Shown here in pieces: positions 24,453-33,800 of a stretch of DNA of 64,000 nucleotides (its first letter is position 1; each line of letters starts with the position of its first letter). The DNA comes from Ethanoligenens harbinense YUAN-3 (GTDB lineage: Bacteria > Bacillota > Clostridia > Oscillospirales > Ethanoligenentaceae), in assembly GCF_000178115.2 (NCBI RefSeq), contig NC_014828.1:2916001-2980000 (forward strand), written 5' to 3'. The notes under the pieces are model-generated. The model was not told the DNA's origin. It was given only the letters and a program-made list of their open reading frames with translations, and did no database searches. The position numbers and the translations under genes were made by a program.

Positions 24453-26765
24453 ATGTTGAAAAAATCAGGATTGCTGCAAATTTCCGGGACATGGGCCGCA
24501 GGACTGGAAGGAGATCTCCCGCATGGGCTGGCCTTTGCGGCGGCTTGCTTCGGGGCGGGCTTCATGGCGTCGCGCGCGCTGGTGTTCGGCGACCTGGCAC
24601 CCTTTGGCATTGCCGCCGTGACGGCAGCGAAAAAAAAGGCGTTACCGTTCATTCTGCTGGGCGCAGTGTTCGGCACAGTGCTACCGCACGGCCCGGCCTA
24701 TCCGATACGCTACATAGCCGCCATGGGCGCGGCTCTGGTATTCCGCCTGCTCTGTGCGGGCATGGGCGGCCGCAGCGCCGTTTACGCGCCGGCGTGCGCG
24801 GCCGCAGCCTCAGGCCTCACGGGCGCAGCGGTGGTGCTTGCCAACGGCATGCAGACCCACGACGCCGCGCTCTGCTTCGCGGAGATGATCCTTTGTGGAT
24901 GCAGCGCGTATTTCTTTGAAAAGGCGGCGCCGTTCCTCAGCCAGCCCTCCAAGCTGTGGGGGCTTAGGCGGCGCGATCTCGTCAGCGTGCTTATCAGCTT
25001 CTGCGTGCTGCTGCTGGCGCTCCAGCCGCTTGCAGTGCACGGCATCTCCCTCGGGCGAATCGCGGGCGTGCTGGCCATTCTGATCGCGGCGCGGTTCGGC
25101 GGCGCGGGAGCGGGCTGCGCCGCAGGCGCTTCCATGGGGCTGGTGCTTGGGCTTGGCGGGCAGGATATGGCGCCTGTGCTTGCCGGGTATGGCTTCGGCG
25201 GACTGATTGCAGGTTTCTTCGCGCCGCTGGGCCGCTTTGGCTGCGCGCTGGCGTTCGTGCTGGCCAATGCGGCGGCCGGCGCCAACATGGGCGGCAGCTC
25301 GCAGGTAACCGCCGATATCGTGGAGGTCATCGCAGCTTCCGTCCTGTTTCTGCTGCTGCCGGACAAACTACTCTGCCGCCTTTCGGCGCTATTTGTGGCC
25401 GCTGATGAGCGCGTCAGCTCGAAAAACACCGCGCGTTCACGCCTGATGGAGGCTTCGCAGGCCCTGCGCGACGTTGCGGACACCATCTCCCGCGTGGGAG
25501 AGCGTCTGGCAACCATGCGGAGCGACGATACCCTACAACATGTATTTGACGAAGCCTCCGACCGCGCCTGCCATCGCTGCGGCATGCGGGCCTATTGCTG
25601 GAACACCGCCTACAACGACACGATGGACGCCATGAACCACCTGGGCGTTGCCCTGCGCGCCTCCGGCACCGCCACGCGCAAGGATGTACCCAAACATTTT
25701 TCCGGGCGGTGCTGCCGGCTGGGCGAACTGCTGGAGGCAATCAACCGCTGTTACAGCGAATACACCGCACGCAATGCGGCCCGGAGGCAGATCAACGGGC
25801 TGCGGCGCATGCTCTCCGAGCAGTGGAACGTGATCGCCTCATTTCTCTCCGAGCTGGGCGAGAGCGCCGTAACCAAACAGGTGGACCTGGCCCCCGAGCC
25901 GGTGCGCGCGGCATTCGCCACCTGCGGGCTTGCCGCCGAGCAGGCCGCCTGTCGGCTGGATGAAAAGGGGCATATGTCGGTGGAAGCCCGCGTGAGCACG
26001 TACCCCAAATCTCCCATCAACCGCACGGAACTGGCCGCGGAGCTGTCGGTTGCCTGCGGCCGCAGGCTGGATGGGCCAAAGGTCTCCCTTTCCGGGCGGG
26101 AAACCGTCCTCCGCTTCCGGCAGAAAGCGCTTTACCAGATCGAATACGGACAGTATTCCATCCGTAAAAGCGGTGAGAAGCTCTGCGGCGACGCGGCTTT
26201 CGCATTCGAGGAAAACGGGCGGGCCGTTCTCCTGCTCAGCGACGGCATGGGCGTAGGCGGCAGCGCGGCGGTGGACGCGAACCTCGCCGTGGATCTTATC
26301 TCCCGCCTGCTGCGCGCCGGGTTCGGGTTCTCGGCGGCGCTGCGGGCGGTCAATTCCGCGCTGATGCTCAAATCGGAAGACGAATCGTTTGCCACACTGG
26401 ACATCGCCGCCGTGGACCTTTACGCCGGCGCGGTGGAGCTGTTCAAGGCGGGGGCGCCGCCCACCTACCTGCGGCGGCGCGGCCGCGCCGAGCGCATCGT
26501 ACAGCACTCGCTGCCGGTGGGCATTCTGGAAAACACCGGGTTTGCACACTCCGACATCCGGCTGGGCCACGACGACCTATTGGTTCTGGTTTCGGACGGC
26601 GCCGCCGTGGGCGACGATGTGTGGCTGATGCGGGCCATCACACAGTTCGAGGGCGGCTCCATGACCGTTTTCGCACGGGACCTTGCCTTGATGGCAAAAC
26701 GCCACCGGGACGACGGGCATGATGATGACATCACCGTGCTGGCCGCGCGCCTGGAACAGGCTTGA
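24453..26765 (+). CDS. spoIIE: Stage II sporulation protein E (serine phosphatase)
   Basis: A 770-residue membrane-bound PP2C phosphatase that dephosphorylates SpoIIAA and so switches on sigma-F in the forespore; it also associates with FtsZ at the polar septum. About ten membrane helices occupy residues 25-310. A cysteine-containing linker (SDRACHRCGMRAYCW near 370) and regulatory region follow, then the PP2C domain (about 555-770) with LLLSDGMGVGGSAA, DESFATLDIAAVDL and VLVSDGAAVGDD providing the metal-binding Asp residues. ATG 24453 has GGAAGGTGG upstream; a longer frame crosses the promoter and terminator region. With sigK at 46.7 kb this shows a spore-forming ancestry. Confidence 0.95.
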   Translation: MLKKSGLLQISGTWAAGLEGDLPHGLAFAAACFGAGFMASRALVFGDLAPFGIAAVTAAKKKALPFILLGAVFGTVLPHGPAYPIRYIAAMGAALVFRLLCAGMGGRSAVYAPACAAAASGLTGAAVVLANGMQTHDAALCFAEMILCGCSAYFFEKAAPFLSQPSKLWGLRRRDLVSVLISFCVLLLALQPLAVHGISLGRIAGVLAILIAARFGGAGAGCAAGASMGLVLGLGGQDMAPVLAGYGFGGLIAGFFAPLGRFGCALAFVLANAAAGANMGGSSQVTADIVEVIAASVLFLLLPDKLLCRLSALFVAADERVSSKNTARSRLMEASQALRDVADTISRVGERLATMRSDDTLQHVFDEASDRACHRCGMRAYCWNTAYNDTMDAMNHLGVALRASGTATRKDVPKHFSGRCCRLGELLEAINRCYSEYTARNAARRQINGLRRMLSEQWNVIASFLSELGESAVTKQVDLAPEPVRAAFATCGLAAEQAACRLDEKGHMSVEARVSTYPKSPINRTELAAELSVACGRRLDGPKVSLSGRETVLRFRQKALYQIEYGQYSIRKSGEKLCGDAAFAFEENGRAVLLLSDGMGVGGSAAVDANLAVDLISRLLRAGFGFSAALRAVNSALMLKSEDESFATLDIAAVDLYAGAVELFKAGAPPTYLRRRGRAERIVQHSLPVGILENTGFAHSDIRLGHDDLLVLVSDGAAVGDDVWLMRAITQFEGGSMTVFARDLALMAKRHRDDGHDDDITVLAARLEQA

Positions 26766-26775
26766 CATATAGATC

Positions 26776-26810
26776 GCAAACGGGCCGCCCTTACCGGGCG
26801 GCCCGTTTGC
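26776..26810. terminator. Bidirectional terminator
   Basis: A perfect 15-bp stem GCAAACGGGCCGCCC and complement (26776-26790, 26796-26810) with loop TTACC lies between spoIIE and the convergent amidase-domain gene. Confidence 0.9.
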
Positions 26811-26814
26811 TGTT

Positions 26815-27408
26815 TCACCACACTGCCGACGAAAAACGCAGCACCCGCAGGCGCGTATAGACCTGCGGATACAGCGCAAACGATGACATCGGCGCGTCCA
26901 GCCGGTCGTAACTCTGGCAGCAGACGCGTACACCATCCCAGCTTGTTCCCGGTTCGGTGACATACAGGCCGTGCCCGAACCGGTCCGGCATATAGGTCGC
27001 CACCACCAGTTGCACCACGTCGCCCCGCCGCAGCACGGAAGGGGCGACCGTATCAAACGTTCCGGCCGCAATCTGCACTGCCGCCGGGCCGCGGGGTTTC
27101 GCCGCCGTGGCATATGTGTAAAATTCTTCCACACGGCACCAGCGGGTGGACTCGATATGCCAGTAGGAGCCGTACCACACACCGGTGACCATCCGCACAT
27201 CCTCACGGATGCGGGAGGCATTCACCGCCGTTGGCGCGTATGACAGCCAGCCGCTATACGCGGCCCAGACACACTGGCTGATGAAATTGGTGCAGTTGTC
27301 GCCCTGGCTGTAATAAAACAGGCGGTTTTCTTCGGGCACCTGCTCGTGCAGCGCGAACCGGCGCGCGTATTGCACACCGTTTTCCGGCAGATAGGGCACC
27401 ATCGGCAT
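26815..27408 (-). CDS. Putative amidase-domain protein
   Basis: A 197-residue protein matching the putative amidase domain of Firmicutes (Amidase_6 type). NRLFYYSQGDNCTNFISQC supplies the Cys of the papain-like fold, and GHGLYV supplies a candidate catalytic His. WAAYSG and a C-terminal CCQSYD also fit. Peptidoglycan or peptide amide hydrolysis is inferred from family. No signal peptide is visible, unusual for a wall enzyme, so it may act inside a developing spore or mother cell. AAAGGGGG precedes ATG 27408. Divergent from the GH25 lysozyme gene. Confidence 0.78.
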   Translation of the reverse strand: MPMVPYLPENGVQYARRFALHEQVPEENRLFYYSQGDNCTNFISQCVWAAYSGWLSYAPTAVNASRIREDVRMVTGVWYGSYWHIESTRWCRVEEFYTYATAAKPRGPAAVQIAAGTFDTVAPSVLRRGDVVQLVVATYMPDRFGHGLYVTEPGTSWDGVRVCCQSYDRLDAPMSSFALYPQVYTRLRVLRFSSAVW

Positions 27409-27698
27409 AAGCGCACGCCCCCTTTCCCGCAGGCGGCTTTATCCGGGAAAGCCGCCTGTTACAAGATATGCGCCGCACCGCCGTACTGCACCGGTCCGAT
27501 ACACGCACCTCTTCCCTCCCGCCCGCATATGCCGGCCAAATGGTTTTCGTGTATATTTCCCGGCACATGGCATATACATGACAGGGGTGGATGCTCTCTG
27601 TTCCGGGTGCGCGGGTCCTCCGAAAGATCTGCGGCCGCCGCGCCGTCCCCCTCATATCCGGTATCAAAAAGCGACAGGACAAAACGGAGGGTGGACCG

Positions 27699-28505
27699 AT
27701 GAAAAAAATCGTGCGGCCGCTGCTGCTGTCCGTCGGCTTTTACGCGGCAGCCTGTGGTATCGTGCTGCGGGTCATCCCCGGCAACATGACCCGCGCAGAA
27801 ACGGTAAACACCTCGAATCCGAGCACCATTTCCTCCCCGGCCGTTCTTCCAAGTTCCTCCGCTTTGCCGGCAGCGCCCACCAAAGCCGTCGCCGCTCCGC
27901 AAAGCGCCCGTTTTGAAGTGGTGGACATCTCCCACCACGACACCATCGCCGACTGGACGTCGCTCAAAACTGCCGCGGCCGGCCTGTATATGAAAGCCAC
28001 CGAAGGTGCCACCTATGTCGACCCCATGTTGGGCCCGTATACGGATGCGGCGGCAAAGGCGGGGCTGCCTATCGGTTTTTTCCATTATTTCTGGCCCTCG
28101 AGCGACTCGCAGGACGCCGTCCGGCAGGCCGATCATTTTTACCAAACCATCAAGGCATACAGCTACACGTTTTTCCCCGCGATTGACGTGGAGGAAAACA
28201 ACAACCTTACTCCTGCGGCGCTTACGACTTCGGTGCTGGCGTTCAACAAGGAGTTTGAAAAGCTGTCCGGCCAGTCGTTGCTGATCTACTGTTCCAGAAA
28301 GTTTGCGGACAAGTATTTGTCCGATCCCGCTTTATCAAAATACGGGCTGTGGGTTGCCGATTACAACGGACCGGTACCAACGCAGGCCGGCGCCTGGAAA
28401 ACACATGTGATGTGGCAGTACACCAGCACGGCTGCCATCCCCGGCGTACCCAACCCCATGGATGCCGACCACGCCACTGCCGCCATCATCCTGCCCGGAC
28501 ACTGA
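27699..28505 (+). CDS. Glycoside hydrolase family 25 lysozyme
   Basis: A 268-residue exported muramidase. A signal peptide or anchor (MKKIVRPLLLSVGFYAAACG) precedes a Ser/Pro/Ala linker (about 32-66) and the GH25 domain: VVDISHHDTIADW (catalytic-site Asp), YMKATEGATYVDP, PIGFFHYFWP, FPAIDVEENN (catalytic Asp/Glu pair), LLIYCSRKFADKYL, and HVMWQYTSTAAIPG. It lacks wall-binding repeats. GGAGGG precedes ATG 27699; a longer frame has no start signal. It cleaves the MurNAc-GlcNAc bond in peptidoglycan. Confidence 0.93.
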   Translation: MKKIVRPLLLSVGFYAAACGIVLRVIPGNMTRAETVNTSNPSTISSPAVLPSSSALPAAPTKAVAAPQSARFEVVDISHHDTIADWTSLKTAAAGLYMKATEGATYVDPMLGPYTDAAAKAGLPIGFFHYFWPSSDSQDAVRQADHFYQTIKAYSYTFFPAIDVEENNNLTPAALTTSVLAFNKEFEKLSGQSLLIYCSRKFADKYLSDPALSKYGLWVADYNGPVPTQAGAWKTHVMWQYTSTAAIPGVPNPMDADHATAAIILPGH

Positions 28506-28512
28506 CAAACGC

Positions 28513-28567
28513 AGAGAAAGCCGCCCCCACAACGCACGCCATGCGCGTTGTGGGGGCGGCTTTCTCT
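28513..28567. terminator. Long bidirectional terminator
   Basis: A 23-bp stem (28513-28535 with 28545-28567, AGAGAAAGCCGCCCCCACAA and on) between the GH25 gene and the convergent PBP gene. Confidence 0.92.
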
Positions 28568-28592
28568 GAAGGATGCCCTGTAGTCTATCCGA

Positions 28593-30632
28593 TTACTGAG
28601 GCTGTGTGCCGGCTTTGTACCAGCCGCCGTCCGCCCCCTGCACCACATCCCCCCAGACGGGGAAGGTCTTATACGGCAGGGCGGACTGAATCTTCTGCAT
28701 CACGGCGTGCCATGCAATAACCGATGGGTTGTCTCTGGTGTACATTTCCTTGTTGTCATCATAACCACACCATGTGGCCCCGACATAATCGGGTGTGATG
28801 CCGACAAACCAGCGGTCCCAGCCGTTATCGGTGGTACCGGTCTTGCCGCCCACCGTAGTGCTGGAAAGCTGCGCTTTCACGCCGGTGCCGTTGGTAACAT
28901 CGTTTTGCAGCAGCCGGTTGACAATGGTGGACGTTTCCTGGGAGAACGCGCGGGTGCCGGTCGCCTTATTCTCCAGCAGCACGTTGCCGTTGCTGTCGAG
29001 CACTTTGGTGTAAGTATAGGGTTTGTTGTACAGCCCGCCGTCGCCAAACGGCTGGTAGGCCGCCGCCATGGTTTCCACCGAAACACCCTTGGTAAGCGAA
29101 CCGATTCCCACGGCCAGGCCCATATCGCTGTTGCCGTTTTTATCCGCCTTTGTCACCAGTGTGGTGAAGCCCAGCTTGTTGGTGAGGAAATTGACCGTAG
29201 TAGCCGGTTTGACCAGTTGTTCGATCCGTACGGCGATGGTGTTCTTGGACTGTGCCAGCGCTTCCGGCACCGTCATGGTCTGATAGGACCAGGAATCGTC
29301 GTTGTGCGGCCACGGGGAACCGTTGAGGGTGATAGGCGGCGAATCCTGGAAGGTGCTCGACCAGGAAATGAGCCCCTGTTCAATCGCCGGGCCATATACC
29401 CCAATGGGCTTGATGGAAGAACCCGGGGAGCGCAGCATATCGGTCGCGCGGCTGAACCCGAGGTTGGTGGTCTTGGCTCCGCGTGCGCCCTCAAGGCCCA
29501 GCACCGCGCCGGAATAATCCATGATGACCATGGCGGACTGATACGTACCGTTTTTGCCGGCCAGCCAGATGTCGCTGCTGTTCGCGTTCGTCTGGTAGAC
29601 ATTGTCCATCGCGGTCTGCACGGTGGGATTCAGCGTGGAATAAATCTTCAGCCCGCCGTTGAGCACCATGCTCGTCGCCCGGGTACGCATATAGCCCTTC
29701 TGCGTCACCAGATCGTCAATGACGTCGTTGATCACCTGGTCCACGAACCAGCTGCGGATGGCGGGCTGCTGCCCCACATAGGTGAGCGGCTCGGCCAGCG
29801 CCTGGTTATACTGCGCCTGTGTGATCATCTTCTGGTCAAGCATATTTTTGAGCACATAAGCCTGCCTGGTCTTGGCCTTGTCCGGATGTTTGAGCGGGTT
29901 GTAGCTGTTGGGCGCCTGTGTCAGCCCCGCAAGCACGGCGCACTGCGCCAAGTCGAGATCCTTGGCGCTTTTGCCGAAATACGACTCCGACGCCGCCTCC
30001 ACGCCGTAACTGCTGCCGCCCAACGGGATGGTGTTGAGATAGCTCTCGAGGATCTGGTCTTTCGAAAACTTTTTCTCGAGATTGAGCGCGGTGACGATTT
30101 CGGCGATCTTCACGCCCGGCTTGCGGTTATACGTATCGCCGTTGATGTTTTTGATAAGCTGCTGCGTGATGGTGGAGCCGCCCTGGTCGGTGCTGTAAAA
30201 GTGCAGAAAAAAGTTGGCGAAGGCGCCGATGGTCCGCTTCCAATCTACGCCCTCGTGCTCATAAAAGCGCTGGTCTTCGGTGCTGATGAATGCGTTCTTC
30301 AGATTGTCCGGCATCTGGTCGATGCTGACCCAGATGCGGTTTTCGCCCCCGTTGATCTGAGAGACCAACTGCGGATTGCCGCTGCTGTCGTTCGCATAGA
30401 TCATGCTGGTGAATTTGAGCTGTGCGTTTGTCAGGTCAATATTTTCCGGCTTAACAAACACTAAAATATATACGGCGAGCGTGCCCACCACGATTGACCC
30501 CGTGATGACCACTAAAAGGAAAAGTGTCAGGAATACCTTGCCGATCTTGTTCGCAACATGCCGCTCCGTCTTTTTGGAGCCGGACGCGGCTTTTTTAGAA
30601 GCGGGCGGCCTGTTGTTCCCTGCTGCTTTCAT
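28593..30632 (-). CDS. Class A penicillin-binding protein (PBP1A family)
   Basis: A 679-residue bifunctional peptidoglycan synthase. A basic cytoplasmic N-terminus and one membrane helix (about 30-58) precede the GT51 glycosyltransferase domain (STEDQRFYEHEGVDW, GGSTITQQLIKN, LNTIPLGGSSYGVE). The transpeptidase domain carries SPGSSIKPIG (SxxK serine), AQSKNTIAV (SxN) and GGKTGTTDNGWDRWF (KTG). ATG 30632 has AAGGAGG 11 bases upstream. It has its own promoter at 30721-30749. It polymerises glycan strands and cross-links stem peptides at the outer face of the membrane. Confidence 0.95.
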   Translation of the reverse strand: MKAAGNNRPPASKKAASGSKKTERHVANKIGKVFLTLFLLVVITGSIVVGTLAVYILVFVKPENIDLTNAQLKFTSMIYANDSSGNPQLVSQINGGENRIWVSIDQMPDNLKNAFISTEDQRFYEHEGVDWKRTIGAFANFFLHFYSTDQGGSTITQQLIKNINGDTYNRKPGVKIAEIVTALNLEKKFSKDQILESYLNTIPLGGSSYGVEAASESYFGKSAKDLDLAQCAVLAGLTQAPNSYNPLKHPDKAKTRQAYVLKNMLDQKMITQAQYNQALAEPLTYVGQQPAIRSWFVDQVINDVIDDLVTQKGYMRTRATSMVLNGGLKIYSTLNPTVQTAMDNVYQTNANSSDIWLAGKNGTYQSAMVIMDYSGAVLGLEGARGAKTTNLGFSRATDMLRSPGSSIKPIGVYGPAIEQGLISWSSTFQDSPPITLNGSPWPHNDDSWSYQTMTVPEALAQSKNTIAVRIEQLVKPATTVNFLTNKLGFTTLVTKADKNGNSDMGLAVGIGSLTKGVSVETMAAAYQPFGDGGLYNKPYTYTKVLDSNGNVLLENKATGTRAFSQETSTIVNRLLQNDVTNGTGVKAQLSSTTVGGKTGTTDNGWDRWFVGITPDYVGATWCGYDDNKEMYTRDNPSVIAWHAVMQKIQSALPYKTFPVWGDVVQGADGGWYKAGTQPQ

Positions 30633-30720
30633 AAACAGGTGATCCTCCTTACAAGAAAATGACCCGCTCTTATCCCCGGAGAGCAAACCCCGGCCCACGA
30701 TGGCCCGCAGGCTTCAAATC

Positions 30721-30749
30721 AGTATACCATGAATGCACACGGCTGGCAA
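30721..30749 (-). promoter_or_regulatory. Sigma-A promoter for the PBP gene
   Basis: Minus-strand TTGCCA (30749-30744), 17-base spacer, TATACT (30726-30721). Confidence 0.82.
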
Positions 30750-30793
30750 CATGAATTCCATTATTTACAAGTTCAAGTCTCGTCCGGACATAA

Positions 30794-30824
30794 AACAGGG
30801 CCGCCATTGAGTGGCGGCCCTGTT
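30794..30824 (-). terminator. Terminator of the giant adhesin gene
   Basis: Perfect 13-bp stem AACAGGGCCGCCA / TGGCGGCCCTGTT with loop TTGAG, 36 bases past the stop codon. Confidence 0.85.
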
Positions 30825-30859
30825 CAGTCTTCCCTGCCGGAAGATTGGCATTTTATTGA

Positions 30860-33800
30860 TTATTCATGTTTCCGCCGGCGCTTCAGGGCCAGCGTCGCGC
30901 CGCCCAGAGCCAGCATCAGCGCACCCAGCGCCGCGTAGGGAGGCAGATCTTCGCCCGTCATACCGGTGTATGGGTTTGCCGCAAGATCCACGTTGGCTGT
31001 CGGGGAGTTGAGAGCTACCGGGACGATCTTGTCGCCGATTTTCACCACGTAGCTGCCATAGGGCACATCGTGGAACACCACATTGCCGTTCGCATCCGTT
31101 ACGCCGGACGCAATCGGGTTGCCGTTCTGGTCATAGATCGTAACGACCTGACCCGGCGTTTCGCCGCCATCGTGGACCACAACATCACCGGTCTTGATCG
31201 TGTCAGTCACACGCCCCAGATCCAGAGTGCCGCTGTGGATGGATGTATTACCGTCATGCAGTGAAACGGAGATGGGGCTGACCGCCACATAGTTGGCGGG
31301 CACGCCGGTTTCGGTGATTACATAGTCGCCATAGGGCACATCCGTGAACTTTACCACGCCGTTTTGGTCGGAGGTGGCGGTCTTGCTGACCGATCCGCCG
31401 GTCAGCGTAAAGGTCGCTCCGGGCAGCACACCGCCGTTCTGCGCCCACTTCGTAAACTGGATGGTGCCGGTCTTGAGCGCGTCCACCATGTCGTGCATGG
31501 TGAGCGAACCGGTGCCGTTCGTCGTGCTGTTGTGCAGCGAAACCGCCACCGGCGCCACGATGGTGTAGTCCGCCGGCGCGCCCGTTTCTGTCAGTGTGTA
31601 TTCGCCATAAGGCACATCCGTGAATTTCACCAGGCCATTTTTATCAGAGGTCACCTGCTGCGAGTAGCCGCCCGCGCCCGTGAGCGTGAACGTCGCGCCC
31701 GCGAGATTGCTGCCGTCCGCCGCTTTCTTGGTAAACTGGACGGTACCGGTCTTGAGCGCGTCCACCATGTCGTGCATGGTGAGCGAACCGGTACCGTTCG
31801 TCGTGCTATCGTGCAGCGAGACCGCCACCGGCGCCACGATGGTGTAGTCCGCCGGCGCGCCCGTTTCCGTCAGCGTGTATTCGCCATAAGGCACATCCGT
31901 GAATTTCACCAGGCCGCTCTGGTCCGAAGTCACCTGCTGCGAGTAGCCGCTCGCGCCCGTGAGCGTGAACGTCGCGCCCGCGAGATTGCTGCCGTCCGCC
32001 GCTTTCTTGGTAAACTGGACGGTGCCGGTCTTGAGCGCGTCCACCATGTCGTGCATGGTGAGCGAACCGGTGCCGCCCGTCGTGCTGTCGTGCAGCGAAA
32101 CCGCCACCGGCGCCACGATGGTGTAGTCCGCCGGCGCGCCCGTTTCCGTCAGCGTGTATTCGCCATAAGGCACATCCGTGAATTTCACCAGGCCATTTTT
32201 ATCAGAGGTCACCTGCTGCGAGTAGCCGCTCGCGCCCGTGAGCGTGAACGTCGCGCCCGCGAGATTGCTGCCATCCGCCGCTTTCTTGGTAAACTGGACG
32301 GTGCCGGTCTTGAGCGCGTCCACCATGTCGTGCATGGTAAGCGAACCGGTGCCGTTCGTCGTGCTATCGTGCAGCGAGACCGCCACCGGCGCCACGATGG
32401 TGTAGTCCGCCGGCGCGCCCGTTTCCGTCAGCGTATATTCGCCATAAGGCACATCCGTGAATTTCACCAGGCCGTTCTGGTCCGAAGTCACCTGCTGCGA
32501 GTAGCCGCCCGCGCCCGTGAGCGTGAACGTCGCGCCCGCGAGATTGCTGCCGTCCGCCGCTTTCTTGGTAAACTGGACGGTGCCGGTCTTGAGCGCGTCC
32601 ACCATGTCGTGCATGGTGAGCGAACCGGTGCCGTTCGTCGTGCTGTCATGCAGCGAGACCGCCACCGGCACCACGATGGTGTAGTCCGCCGGCGCGCCTG
32701 TTTCCGTCAGCGTGTATTCGCCATAAGGCACATCCGTGAATTTCACCAGGCCGTTCTGGTCCGAAGTCACCTGCTGCGAGTAGCCGCCCGCGCTTGTGAG
32801 CGTGAACGTCGCGCCCGCGAGATTGCTGCCGTCCGCCGCTTTCTTGGTAAACTGGACGGTGCCGGTCTTGAGCGTATTGGTAACCGCATTGAGCTGCAAG
32901 GTATCGTCCGCATCCACTTGGCCGTCGTGCAGGCTCACCGGGATGGCTGCGGTGTAGGGGAGATAATCCGCCGGCGTGCCGGTTTCCCAAATCTTATAGT
33001 TCCCATACGGGATGTTGGTGAACCGCACTACGCCCGCCTGCCCGTTCTGGCCGGACACCGCCGTGATCGCTTTGCCATTGCTGTCGGCAATGGGGTGGAC
33101 GCCGTCCGCATCGTAAAGCGTGAAGGTCACGCCGTCCAGCGGTCCGCCTGCCCCGTTCTTCGTAAACTGGATGGCGCCGGTCTTGAGCGCGTCCACCATG
33201 TCGTGCATGGTGAGCGAACCGGTGCCGTTCGTCGTGCTGTCGTGCAGCGAGACCGCCACCGGCGCCACGATGGTGTAGTCCACCGGCGCGCCTGTTTCCG
33301 TCAGCGTGTATTCGCCATAAGGCACATCCGTGAATTTCACCAGGCCGTTCTGGTCCGAAGTCACCTGCTGCGAGTAGCCGCCCGCGCCCGTGAGCGTGAA
33401 CGTCGCGCCCGCAAGGTTGCTGCCGTCCGCCGCTTTTTTCGTAAACTGGACGCTGCCGGTCTTGAGCGTATCGGTCACATCCGGAAGGGTCACGGTGCCG
33501 CCGGATGCGTCGTGCAGGCCAACGGAGATTTCAGCGCTGCTCACCGTATAATCCGCCGCCGGAGTACCGCTCTGGGTGCCGGTCTCTTCTATGATATAGT
33601 CGCCGTAGGGCACATTGGTAAACTGCACCAGGCCGTTTTGACCCGACGTGACAGGATTGGGGCGCGTATCGGTCGCGGCCAGCGCGCTTCCTTTGCCGCC
33701 GGACGCGGTCTTGGTGTAGAGCGTATAGACCGCTCCCTGCAGCGCGACGTCTCCGGTGCCGCGCTTGGTAAACTGGATGGTGCCGGTCTTGAGTGTGTTG

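Noticed and set aside
31482..32876. CRISPR-like regular repeats
   Set aside because: The unit is 279 bp, fully coding and without unique spacers; it is a protein repeat.
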